From NCBI RefSeq assembly GCF_000317535.1, contig NC_019757.1:6939561-7003560 (forward strand): 64,000 nucleotides of DNA, written 5' to 3'. Both the position numbers and the translations under genes were made by a program. Source of the DNA: Cylindrospermum stagnale PCC 7417. GTDB taxonomy: Bacteria; Cyanobacteriota; Cyanobacteriia; Cyanobacteriales; Nostocaceae. The notes under the pieces are model-generated. The model was not told the DNA's origin. It did not search any database and worked only from the letters and a program-made list of their open reading frames with translations. Of the stretch, positions 29,995 through 39,600 are shown one piece after another. How positions within the stretch are numbered: position 1 is the first letter of the stretch; every line of letters begins with the position of its first letter.

Positions 29995-30238
29995 AGAAGA
30001 ATAATGTTACCTGAGGAGATAAACCTGTCTCTAATATAATATATTGCTAGTGTCACGAAGTTTTCACCAAAGGAAACCAGTTACGTTTAGGTAATCGACC
30101 ACGGGGTTTTAATGGGTTCAACAACAACGCATTTCAATATATGGGAGGAGTTGTGACGATAAATCATAGAGACTCCAGCAGATTCAATCTTCGGTGAATC
30201 AGCGCTATAAGTCGTTATAATTAACTAGCATTTATTAC

Positions 30239-30791
30239 TTGCTCGTCATAGACTTCAAAGTCGAAGACCGAGCCAAAGTATTACGGTTAAACGCACATGG
30301 CTGGTATGTTGAAAAAATAGCTGCTCACTTTGACTGGACTCCGGAAACAGTGAGTGAAGTTTTACATAAGTGGCAAAAACTAGGTTTAGAGGGGCTTTGG
30401 GATCAATCAGGTAGGGGTGGAAAAACAAAGTACACCAAAGAAGACATCATTAATTTGGAAGAATGTCTTAAAAAAGAAGCCCGTACATACAATAGCCTTC
30501 AACTGGTTCAAAAACTGGAAAGAGATTGCGCTCCGCCCAGTGCCGGAGGCGATCGCCAAATTAAATTAAGTCCCGACAGGTTAAGACTGGTACTAAAAAA
30601 AGGGGGTCATTTGGAAGCGAGCTTTGAATTTGCCACAAAGGAAAGCAAGACCCAAAAACCAGGGAAATAAAGCAAGCAGACCTAGATATGTTATTCATGT
30701 CTGCGGTGACGGGGAAATTGACCTGAAGTATTTGGATGAATCCGGTTTCTGTATGTGGAGCGAACCAAGCTACACCCATTACCATAGTTAG
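30239..30791 (+). pseudogene. IS630-family transposase remnant inside the ana cluster
   Basis: The first 143 codons (TTG start) hold the IS630 HTH (RAKVLRLNAHGWYVEKIAAHF, VLHKWQKLGLEGLWDQSGRG). After a stop at 30670 other frames continue with ADLDMLFMSAVTG and then LKYLDESGFCMWSEPSYTHY, which contains the first Asp of the DDE triad, before ending at 30791. At least two frameshifts and loss of the rest of the catalytic domain make it inactive. A HIP1-containing segment (30541-30556) sits inside the coding part. Confidence 0.75.
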
Positions 30792-30866
30792 GAATTTCCC
30801 CGCCGACTTCCTTACCATCAATGTATAACTATTTTTTCCGGTAAGGTTTGGGAATCCTGTGAACGG

Positions 30867-31583
30867 TTACTTTGAAGCTTTCTCCCAAATTATAGAAGGA
30901 GTTTGTAGCTTGCCATCCATCAACTCGGGAGCGTGAGTCAATACCAGCTTGCCATTCGTAAATTTAAAGAAGCGTTCTTGCTTTGTACCAATATAATTTG
31001 GAAACAGGCTGACATCAACAAGATGAGTCACTTTACCTGGTTCGACTTTATATTTACCGCAATAGGCAATATATGTTTGTACTGCCATTGCCTGTTCTTC
31101 TAATGTTCCTGCCAAAATGTCTCCTCCAGGAAAATTAGGACGGTTCTTTTTTGAAAGGGTTGCACACATATATCCATCGGCATTGTAAACAAGGTAACCA
31201 AGAGCATCTTTCCCATATGGATAGGTAACGTTCCCCTGTTCATCCTTGTTTTCCCACGATACCAGTCGCCAAGTTCCTAAAACTTTTTTTTGTTCGGCTG
31301 TCATAGAGCGGGACATCTTATAGGGAGGATGTTCCAGCCCGGAGGGTATTGAGCCTTGCTTAGGTGAAGTTCCCTCTCCCCTTAAATTAGTGGCACTTTG
31401 TTGAACGGCAGTAGATTTCGATTCTTCAGCTTTAATTGCAGACATACCAGATGCAATTAAGGCTGCTGTTAAACCTCCGGAAAACCATTGAATAGCAGAG
31501 CGCTGGAGACGATTTTTTTTTGTTTGCGCTCTCTTACGCCGTTCAACACTGGCATCAATAAACTCATTAGAAATAGGCTTCAT
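30867..31583 (-). CDS. anaJ: Lipocalin-like protein of the anatoxin cluster (AnaJ)
   Basis: A 238-residue protein. The C-terminal 140 residues match a lipocalin-like domain (LGTWRLVSWENKDEQGN, YPYGKDALGYLVYNADGYM, then RFFKFTNGKLVL). AnaJ of described ana clusters has been suggested as a cyclase acting in bicycle formation; this is not proven here. The N-terminus has a basic stretch and then a hydrophobic segment (WFSGGLTAALIASGMSA) ending at KAEES, which looks like a signal peptide. The ATG is preceded by GAGG. It lies between two transposase remnants, opposite to the PKS genes. Confidence 0.7.
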   Translation of the reverse strand: MKPISNEFIDASVERRKRAQTKKNRLQRSAIQWFSGGLTAALIASGMSAIKAEESKSTAVQQSATNLRGEGTSPKQGSIPSGLEHPPYKMSRSMTAEQKKVLGTWRLVSWENKDEQGNVTYPYGKDALGYLVYNADGYMCATLSKKNRPNFPGGDILAGTLEEQAMAVQTYIAYCGKYKVEPGKVTHLVDVSLFPNYIGTKQERFFKFTNGKLVLTHAPELMDGKLQTPSIIWEKASK

Positions 31584-31859
31584 AATTCATCCTCAATAAT
31601 TTGTAGCAGGAAGAAACACTTGTCTTATTTATTTCTACCTTATCCGTAATTATCCTAACTCCCAGTACATTATTTTCTCTGCGAGTGTCATAAAACTTTA
31701 CAATTACTGTGTAATGTTTACACCTGACGGGGCGAAGAATTATCCTGAAAGGTTTATGAAATAAGGATACTAGACGTGTAATGGGTGCCCTGGTAGAAGG
31801 AGTGGGATGGCGAGGGTTACCAGGTGACTGTCCACCTTGGCAGACTGTATATACGTAAT

Positions 31860-32172
31860 TTGCGTAATTGCCACAGAGATAAAACATGGTTGAAAATTCA
31901 CGATAGTCTCCGGCAGTGGGTGATGAATTTTTTCCGTTGGATTATGCAGATGTGTTGCGCTTGGAGCAAAACAAAGCCCTTGGTTTGCTCAAAAAAACGT
32001 TGGGTGGTTGAGCGCACCTTCGGTTGACTAATGGGGTGTCGGCGCTTGGTCAGAGACTATTGAGTTTTTGCCGGAAACATCAGAGATGTTTATTTACCTT
32101 GCCATGATCCAGATTATCGTGAGACGATTAGCATAAAATTTGATCACTCAAAACTTTTCAAATACCCTCTCA
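31860..32172 (+). pseudogene. IS5-family transposase remnant with its right end
   Basis: Short pieces of an IS5-type transposase are recognisable: TWLKIHDSLRQWV from the N-terminal part, then RRWVVERTFG and, after a stop and a frameshift, FLPETSEMFIYLAMIQIIVRRLA to a stop at 32136. The central DDE region is deleted. The following bases (ACTTTTCAAATACCCTCTCAG) look like the terminal inverted repeat and resemble the ends of the repeats at 18597 and 53039. Confidence 0.7.
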
Positions 32173-32661
32173 GATTTTTTTATGCTGACTTTTGAAAATA
32201 ACACCTTCTTCCCTGTTTGTAATTATTAAAACTTATGGTTTGGCTAATTGCCAACCACGAAAACTTATCTTCGATCCTTGCTTGAATAACTAAATCAAGA
32301 TCAATCCTTACTTTTGCCTTTTGATTAATTTTTCAGCAAGCCCTATTTAGTTCAAATGTACTATAAATTTCCTGCTCAAGCTTTGGGTGGTTGTACTTGT
32401 AATTGGTGTACATCAATTGCCGTAAAGGTTTGAAGTTTCGCACCGGGAGCTAGTCTAAACTATAGTCAATGCTTAACAATAAGTAATTAAAACAAACTCA
32501 ATACTATGAAATATGTGGTATATTTCTGTAATAAATCATCATGCAAGTTTTCTTGAATATTCAAGGGCCAGTACATTGATAATGACGAGCAATGTACCAA
32601 CAGAAGATGAAATTAATATGCGGGCACAACAGATAAATCAGTTGAAATTGCAGAGGGTGTA
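32173..32661. other. Region upstream of anaB, probable promoter of anaBCDKEFG
   Basis: About 490 AT-rich bases between the IS5 remnant and anaB. No ORF or strong structure. The promoter of the plus-strand operon should be here, but I cannot point to specific -35/-10 boxes. Confidence 0.4.
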
Positions 32662-33807
32662 ATGGATTTTGCTTGGAACAGCCAACAAATTGAATTTAAA
32701 AGAAAGGTTATTGGATTTGCCCAACAGTCATTGATCTCTGATCTGATTAAACAGGACAAAGAGGAAATATTTAATCGTGCTGCGTGGCAAAAGTGCTGCG
32801 AATTTGGTGTTCATGGATGGCCTATCCCTGTACGTTATGGCGGACAGGAACTGGATATCCTCACTACCGCCTATGCTTTGCAAGGATTAGGATATGGTTG
32901 CAAGGATAACGGATTGATCTTTGCGATGAATGCCCATATCTGGGCTGGCGAAATGCCCCTACTGACCTTCGGGAGTGAAGAACAAAAGGAAAAATATCTC
33001 CCCTTGCTTTGTCGAGAAGGGTGGATTGCGTCCCACGCGGCCAGTGAACCACAAGCGGGGTCTGATATCTATAGTCTCAAGACAACGGCTCTAAAAGATG
33101 GAGACAGATATATTCTCAACGGACACAAACACTATGTGACCAATGGAACCATTGCAGACCTTTTCATCATTTTTGCTACCGTAGATCCATCTTTTGGGAA
33201 AGAGGGTTTGACGGCTTTTCTGATCGAAAAAGATACACCTGGTCTGGTCGTCCAAAAGTCTACGTCTACAATGGGAGTACGTACCGCTCAAGTAGCGGAA
33301 CTGACGTTAGAAAACTGTGAAGTATCTGTCACTAATCGATTAGGTCAGGAAGGGGCAGGGCTAGCCATATTCAATCATAGTATGGAGTGGGAGCGGGGAT
33401 TTATTCTAGCCTCTGCTGTGGGAACAATGGAACGATTGTTGGAGCAGTCTATTCATTACGCTAGAACCCACAAGCAATTTGGTCAAGCGATTGGAAAATT
33501 TCAATTAGTTGCCAACAAGTTAGTGGATATGAAGCTGCGGTTGGAGACCGCCAAGGCGTATTTGTATAAAGTTGCTTGGATGAAAGAGAATCGGCAAATG
33601 GCTCTTATGGAGGCCTCCATGGCCAACTTGTACATTAGTGAAGCTTGGGTTCAGTCATCTCTCGAAGCAATCGAGATTCATGGTGCACATGGTTATTTAA
33701 CAAATACAGAGTTAGAACGAGAGCTGCGAGATGCTATTGGTAGTAAATTTTACTCTGGCACCTCTGAAATCCAGCGAGTCGTTATTGCCAAATTCTTGGG
33801 ATTGTAA
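32662..33807 (+). CDS. anaB: Prolyl-ACP oxidase, acyl-CoA dehydrogenase fold (AnaB)
   Basis: A 381-residue flavoprotein that oxidises prolyl-AnaD to 1-pyrroline-5-carboxyl-AnaD. Acyl-CoA dehydrogenase features are the FAD-binding stretch SHAASEPQAGSDIYSLKT, the C-terminal GSKFYSGTSEIQRVVIA and the helix HARTHKQFG-type segment. E244 in SMEWERG lies where this subgroup keeps its catalytic base. The ATG is preceded by AGAGGG. It is first in the plus-strand series, 17 bases ahead of anaC. The combination of this gene with anaC, anaD and three PKSs is diagnostic for anatoxin clusters. Confidence 0.93.
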   Translation: MDFAWNSQQIEFKRKVIGFAQQSLISDLIKQDKEEIFNRAAWQKCCEFGVHGWPIPVRYGGQELDILTTAYALQGLGYGCKDNGLIFAMNAHIWAGEMPLLTFGSEEQKEKYLPLLCREGWIASHAASEPQAGSDIYSLKTTALKDGDRYILNGHKHYVTNGTIADLFIIFATVDPSFGKEGLTAFLIEKDTPGLVVQKSTSTMGVRTAQVAELTLENCEVSVTNRLGQEGAGLAIFNHSMEWERGFILASAVGTMERLLEQSIHYARTHKQFGQAIGKFQLVANKLVDMKLRLETAKAYLYKVAWMKENRQMALMEASMANLYISEAWVQSSLEAIEIHGAHGYLTNTELERELRDAIGSKFYSGTSEIQRVVIAKFLGL

Positions 33808-33824
33808 AGCAGCACCATTGTGTC

Positions 33825-35444
33825 ATGTCATATTTACTGCATCATCTGTTAATAAGCAGCGCTCGAACTCATAGTGATCGCGTTGCTGTACAGCAACAAG
33901 AACACACTATCACCTATCGTCAGTTGGACGAGACAAGTAACCAGCTGGCACATATCTTGAGCTATGCAGGGGTAGAACGGGGAGACCGAGTTGGCATTTA
34001 CCTTGATAAGTCGATTGAAGCTGTTATTGCTATCTTTGGCATATTAAAAGCCGGTGCCACCTATGTACCTCTAGACCCTTATGCTCCAACAAAGCGGATT
34101 GCCTTTATCATTAAAAACTGTCAGATCAAGATACTGATTTCGACCAAGCAAAGAATAGATGCTTTAGGAACCAATTCCTTAGAAGAGTTCCAGAGTCTCA
34201 ACAGTGTGGTTCTGACAGATGAGGATGATCGAGCAACGCAGTGGTTTGGGAAAATCGTCAGATGGTCAGAGGTTTTACAAGCTCCTTGCAGTCCACCGCC
34301 AGACCCAAATCTGATTGAAAACGATTTGGCTTATATTCTTTATACATCTGGTTCGACAGGAACCCCGAAAGGGGTTATGATTAGCCACCGTGCGTCTCTT
34401 ACCTTTGTGAATTGGGCATATGACACATTTCAGGTCACGGCAGAAGACCGTGTTTCCAATCATGCGCCGTTTCATTTCGATCTTTCCATCTTTGATATCT
34501 TTACAACTATCAAAGCAGGGGGGACGATCATTCTACTCTCAGCTGCTTTATCGGTCTTTCCAATTAATCTGGCTAAATTCATAGCCGAAGAAAAAATTTC
34601 GCTCTGGTATTCAGTACCTTCTATTCTCACAAGTTTGGTCTTATATGGTCGATTAGAGCAACATACCTTCCCCGCTCTGAGAACCATTTTGTTTGCAGGT
34701 GAAGTTTTCCCCATCAAATATTTGCGTCAGTTGATGGTGCATATTCCCCATGCTTGCTATTACAACCTCTATGGCCCGACTGAAACGAATGTCTGCACCT
34801 ATTACCGAGTTTCACCACCTGATATTGAACTAACCGAATCGCTTCCCATTGGCCAAGCCTGCGCTAACACTGAAGTTTTTGTCTTGAGTGCAAGTAATGA
34901 ATTGGTGGCTAGAGGTGAGGTGGGTGAGCTTTGCGTGCGTGGACCTGGGTTGATGACAGGCTATTGGGATTTGCCCCAAAAGAGTGCCCAAGTCCGGGAT
35001 AACTTTACTTTGCATCGTAGGTTGGGGCCTGAGATGATTTACCGCACGGGGGATCTTGTCCAACAAGCCCCGGATGGCAATTATATCTTTTTAGGTCGTA
35101 GCGATCGCATGATTAAGAGTCGGGGCTACCGCATTGAATTAGGTGAGATAGAGAGCATTTTATACAGCCATCCTGGAGTGGAAGAAGCCGCAGTGATTCC
35201 CATCCCCGACAATGAAATCGGTAACCGGATCAAGGCTGTCGTGGTGGCACGTAGTGCTAACAAACTCACAGGAGCGATTCCTTCGGAACTTCCTGATGTC
35301 TCAATACAGGCTTTAAAGTTGTTTTGTGCAGAGCGACTTCCCAAATATATGGTTCCCGATTTGTTCGAGTTCCGTAGTGCCTTGCCCCAAACTTCAACCG
35401 GCAAGATAGACAAAGTTCAGTTGAGTCAAGAAACACAGCAATAA
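33825..35444 (+). CDS. anaC: Proline adenylation protein (AnaC)
   Basis: A 539-residue stand-alone adenylation domain that activates L-proline as AMP-ester and loads it on AnaD. Core motifs are A3 (YILYTSGSTGTPKGVMIS), A5 (YNLYGPTETNV), A7 (YRTGDLV), A8 (GRSDRMIKSRGYRIELGEIE) and A10 (PQTSTGKIDK) with the catalytic Lys. There is no condensation or carrier domain. Proline specificity is inferred from the cluster; the binding pocket shows Asp-Leu after FHF and Val-Cys after PTETN, compatible with prolyl domains feeding carrier-bound pyrrole or pyrroline pathways. Confidence 0.93.
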   Translation: MSYLLHHLLISSARTHSDRVAVQQQEHTITYRQLDETSNQLAHILSYAGVERGDRVGIYLDKSIEAVIAIFGILKAGATYVPLDPYAPTKRIAFIIKNCQIKILISTKQRIDALGTNSLEEFQSLNSVVLTDEDDRATQWFGKIVRWSEVLQAPCSPPPDPNLIENDLAYILYTSGSTGTPKGVMISHRASLTFVNWAYDTFQVTAEDRVSNHAPFHFDLSIFDIFTTIKAGGTIILLSAALSVFPINLAKFIAEEKISLWYSVPSILTSLVLYGRLEQHTFPALRTILFAGEVFPIKYLRQLMVHIPHACYYNLYGPTETNVCTYYRVSPPDIELTESLPIGQACANTEVFVLSASNELVARGEVGELCVRGPGLMTGYWDLPQKSAQVRDNFTLHRRLGPEMIYRTGDLVQQAPDGNYIFLGRSDRMIKSRGYRIELGEIESILYSHPGVEEAAVIPIPDNEIGNRIKAVVVARSANKLTGAIPSELPDVSIQALKLFCAERLPKYMVPDLFEFRSALPQTSTGKIDKVQLSQETQQ

Positions 35445-35458
35445 CAGGAAACAATACA

Positions 35459-35737
35459 ATGACAGAAGTAATGACAGAAGAAAAGATCGAACAAATGCTC
35501 AAAGAGTTTATCACCCAAGAGTTGGCATATGACCAACCTAACTTGGTTCTAACCAACAACTTAAAGATAATTGAGCAACGGATCGTGGACTCAATGGATC
35601 TCTTTCGGTTGGTTCGCTTTGTCGAAGAAGAAATGGGGATCTTTTGGGAACCTGAAGAACTCGTATTTAAAAACTTTGAAACAATTGACCATATCAAAGC
35701 TTACATACTCCGTAAATTGGTGTCACAGCATGACTAA
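35459..35737 (+). CDS. anaD: Acyl carrier protein for proline (AnaD)
   Basis: A 92-residue free-standing carrier protein. The phosphopantetheine attachment site is S45 in RIVDSMDLFRLV. The rest has the acidic four-helix profile of carrier proteins (FVEEEMGIFWEPEEL). It carries proline for oxidation by AnaB and passes the pyrroline unit to the KS of AnaE. It starts 14 bases after anaC. The order B-C-D is as in described ana clusters. Confidence 0.93.
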   Translation: MTEVMTEEKIEQMLKEFITQELAYDQPNLVLTNNLKIIEQRIVDSMDLFRLVRFVEEEMGIFWEPEELVFKNFETIDHIKAYILRKLVSQHD

Positions 35738-35812
35738 ATAGCCCAAAACTTTAACTAAAGTTACTTGTAAATCAACTAAATCAACAATTGAGTTTTGCAG
35801 TAAATTTTTAGC

Positions 35813-35896
35813 AAAATAGGAGTATGAATCATGAAAATAGGAGTATGAATCATGGAAATAGGAGGATGAATCATGGAAATAGGAGGATGAATCATG
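35813..35896 (+). repeat. Four 21-bp tandem repeats each holding a ribosome site and start codon, ahead of anaK
   Basis: Units at 35813-35833, 35834-35854, 35855-35875 and 35876-35896; the first two are identical, the last two differ by A to G or T to G changes. Each unit contains AGGAG and ends in ATG; the last ATG is the anaK start, and the anaK coding sequence begins with a further partial unit (AAAATAGG). In the anaK frame the internal ATGs at 35831, 35852 and 35873 each open a five-codon mini-ORF (MKIGV or MEIGG) closed by TGA just before the next ATG. The repeat appears to have grown from the gene's own first codons. Confidence 0.95.
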
Positions 35897-36532
35897 AAAA
35901 TAGGGGTCATTGGTGCGGGTGCAATTGGTGGAACGGTTGGCACCTTGTGGGCAAAGGCGGGGCATGAAGTGTTTTTCAGTTCTCGCCATCCAGAGAAGCT
36001 AACAGATTTATTGGCGATCACCGGATCAAATACGCAAGCAGGGACGGTAAACCAAGCTGCTGCCTTTGCTGACGTAATTTTCCTAGCAGTTTATTACCAT
36101 ACGACAGACGATGCGATTTCCGCTGCCGGATCGCTAGATGGCAAAATCATCATTGATGCAACCAATGCCTACATTCGCCACCCCGATGGTAGGCCAATTC
36201 GGCATATCCCGAATGTCAGTTCAGCCTTGGAACTGGCGCAGAAAGTTCCCTATGCCAAAGTTGTTAAAGCTTACAATACCTTGGCGCCAGAAATCTTCGC
36301 CCATGAACACCATAACGCCGATCCCTATGCCTTATTTTATTGTGGAGATGATGCTGCGGCGAAAGCGATCGTCGCCCAACTGATCGTAGACAGTGGATTT
36401 ATGCCTATAGATACAGGCGATCTCAGCAATGTCATTCATCAAGAACCTGATGGCATGTTTTTTGACAAACCGCTCGTAGTTGATGCTGCTCGTGAATTAT
36501 TAGCTTTGGTGTTAGCGAGATCTCCAGATTAA
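35894..36532 (+). CDS. anaK: NADPH/F420-type oxidoreductase (AnaK)
   Basis: A 212-residue protein with an N-terminal Rossmann fold (KIGVIGAGAIGGTVGTLWAKAGHEV) and SSRHPEKL as the NADP-binding loop, in the F420-dependent NADP reductase family. The middle (DVIFLAVYYHTTDDAI, IIDATNAY, VVKAYNTL) is conserved in that family. In dihydroanatoxin-a producers a gene of this kind, anaK, is proposed to reduce the ring double bond; the cofactor is unproven. The start at 35894 is set by the SD repeat array. It lies between anaD and anaE, 150 bp before the anaE start. Confidence 0.85.
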   Translation: MKIGVIGAGAIGGTVGTLWAKAGHEVFFSSRHPEKLTDLLAITGSNTQAGTVNQAAAFADVIFLAVYYHTTDDAISAAGSLDGKIIIDATNAYIRHPDGRPIRHIPNVSSALELAQKVPYAKVVKAYNTLAPEIFAHEHHNADPYALFYCGDDAAAKAIVAQLIVDSGFMPIDTGDLSNVIHQEPDGMFFDKPLVVDAARELLALVLARSPD

Positions 36533-36682
36533 ATGTCTGCAATCAAGTCAACTGGAATCAAAAGCTAGTGGTCTGTCAAATTTATTTTGACGGGTTGTAA
36601 AAAACTAGAAGATTCATATTTTATAGCTTTTATAAAATTTATCTCATTTGGGATGTTCTTACCCTTTTCAAACAATTCAATC

Positions 36683-39600
36683 ATGAACAAAATCGCTTAC
36701 TCTGACCATGAATCTGGCCTTCTGGAAAATCGTCAGAAGGAACCAATCGCGATCATTGGGATGGGATGTCGCTTCCCAGGAAAGTCCGACACCCCAGAAG
36801 CATTCTGGCAACTGTTGCGTAATGGCGTAAATGCTGTAACAGATATTCCCTCTTCTCGCTGGGATCTTGAGAGATACTATGACCCTAACCCTGCACCGGG
36901 CAAGTTTTATGTGCGTTCTGCGGCTTTATTAGATACAAATGAGGTAGAACAGTTTGATGCCGAATTTTTTCGGATGGCATCACGAGAAGCAGCGAGCTTG
37001 GATCCACAACAACGCTTGCTTCTAGAAGTAAGTTGGGAAGCTCTCGAACACGCTGGACTTGCACCCACATCTTTGGCGGGTAGCCAGACAGGTGTGTTTG
37101 TCGGTATTCACTGGGATGATTACTCGGCAGAACGCTTTTATATGGTGAATCCTAGTGAAATCAATGCTTACCCTACCTTGAGCAATTTACGAAGTCTATC
37201 AGCAGGGCGAATTGCATATGTGTTGGACTTGCATGGACCAACAATGCAAGTTGATACAGCTTGTTCCTCTGCATTAGTATCCGTGCATTTGGCCTGTCAA
37301 TCCCTGCATGATCGCGAGTGTAATCTGGCTATAGCTGGTGGTGTCAGTCTACTACTCTCTCCGAAACTAACAGTTGGTTTCTGTCAAATGAATGTCTTAG
37401 CCAAAGATGGTCGCTGCAAAACCTTCTCGGACTCAGTAGATGGATTCGCACAAGGAGAGGGTTGTGGTGTTGTCATTCTGAAACGTCTCAGCGATGCTCT
37501 TCGCGATCGCGATCCTATCTTGGCCACGATCAGAGGTTCAGTAGTCAATCACGATGGGCGCAGCTTGACCCTCACAACGCCTGCTAGTTCCGCACAGGAA
37601 TCAATGCTACGCCAAGCCATAGAAAACGCTCGAATCGAGCCTAAGCAGGTTCAATTTGTTGAGACACATGGAACAGGAACACCTTTAGGCGACCCAATTG
37701 AAGTCATAGCTTTAGCAAAAGTATTAGGTCAAAATCGTCAAGAACCATTGGTAATGGGATCGATGAAGACCAATATGGGGCATTTAGGGGCAGCCGCAGG
37801 TGTAGCTAGTTTAATTAAAGTTGTACTTTCACTTCAGCATAGCCATATCCCCCCTAACTTACATTTCGATAAACCTAATCCGCGTATTCCTTGGCATAAA
37901 TTGCCAGTTACTGTACCAACTGAGCTGACGCCTTGGCCAGAACATGAACCAAAACTGGCAGGCGTGAGTGCGTTTGGTATGAGTGGAACCAATGCCCATG
38001 TAATTCTAGAAGAAGCCCCGAAGCTGCCGCAAGTTGAGCTTTCTACCGGGGTAATTGAACCTATATACCATTTACTTACTTTATCTGCTAAGAGCGAAAA
38101 AGCTCTAAACGATCTCACACATCGTTATTTAACTTTCTTGGACAAGACAGAGGATTCTTTAGCAAATATTTGCTATACATCTGCCGCTGGACGCTCTCAT
38201 TTTGCCCATCGATTAGCTATTGTTGCTAACTCGAAAGAAAATATCTCCCAACAGCTTGATGCTTTTGTCAAGGGTCAAAAAATTATAGGCACGATCCAAG
38301 GCGATACTTACCAAGGAGCGCCTAAGATCGCTTTCTTGTTCACCGGACAAGGCGCGCAATACGTTGATATGGGGCGCGAACTTTATGAGACGCAACCTGT
38401 TTTCCGCCAAGCGTTGCAGCGATGCGATGAAATACTGCGCTCTTATTTAGACCGGCCTTTGCTGTCAATACTTTATCCCGATCGACCAGAAAACATCATC
38501 GATCTCACAGCCAACACTCAACCCGCGATGTTTGCCTTTGAATACGCTCTAGCTGAGTTGTGGAAATCGTGGGGCATCGTACCTGATGTTGTCATGGGAC
38601 ATAGTGTAGGCGAGTATGTCGCGGCTTGCGTAGCAGGGGTGTTTAGCTTAGAAGATGGCTTAAAGCTGATCGCAACTCGCGGACAACTAATACAGCAATT
38701 GCCGCCCGAAGCCCCTGGCAAAATGGTCAGCGTCATGGCTAGCGAAGCCTTAATAGACTTAGCGATCGCACCGTATGGTACGCAAGTTTCTGTGGCCGCA
38801 GTCAATGGCCCACAGAGCATAGTCATCTCCGGTGATAGCCCAGCCATAGATTCTATTGTAGCCGAACTGAAAACCAAGCAGATCAAGACCCACGAGTTGA
38901 CAGTTTCTCATGCCTTCCATTCGCCGCTGATGGAGCCAGTGTTAAAGCCGTTTGCTCAAGTCGCTGCGGAGGTTATATACTCTGCACCTAAAATACCCCT
39001 TATATCCAATATCACAGGCGACCAAGTAACGGACGATGCGGCAACCGCTGATTATTGGGTTCGCCATATTCGTCAGCCCGTGAGATTTGCCGATGGCATG
39101 AATACCCTACAAACGATGGGGATAGAATGCTTTGTAGAAATCGGCCCCAAACCAATCCTCTTGGGTATGGGAGTTAGTTGCCTGGTTGATGAGAAAGAAC
39201 GCCTCGCCTGGCTACCTAGTATCCGTCCGGGAGCAGAATCATCCACTATAGTCGAAAGTTTAGCTCAATTGTATGTTCGCGATGTCAATATCAATTGGCA
39301 AGAGTTTTGCCAAGACGAACGCCGGCGCAAAGTGGTGTTACCAACTTATCCCTTTCAAAAAGAACGCTGTTGGGTTGAGGTAAGACAGGAACGCGTTGCC
39401 AGAAAGAGCAGTGAAATTTCTGGACATCCCTTGCTACAAGAGAGGATCTATTCATCTGTACTTAAACAAGGAGAAGTTCAGTTTGAGGCTTATCTTTCTA
39501 CCGCAGATTTGCCTTACTTAGCAGAACACCGCGCTTTCGGTCAAGCAATTATGCCTGCTAGCGCTTACTTCGAGATGGTTTTAGCAGCGGGAAATCAACT

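Noticed and set aside
35813..35896. CRISPR-like array
   Set aside because: Units are contiguous 21-mers without spacers and match the start of anaK; no cas genes are in the window.
35723..35989. Minus-strand ORF with repeated YFHDS units opposite the anaK leader
   Set aside because: The repeats are only the antisense reading of the 21-bp array, and the ORF lies across the anaD 3' end and anaK 5' end with no ribosome site.
36587..36682. TTG start giving AnaE a 32-residue N-terminal leader
   Set aside because: The leader is Phe/Ile-rich and unlike PKS N-termini; the ATG at 36683 directly precedes the usual lead into the KS.
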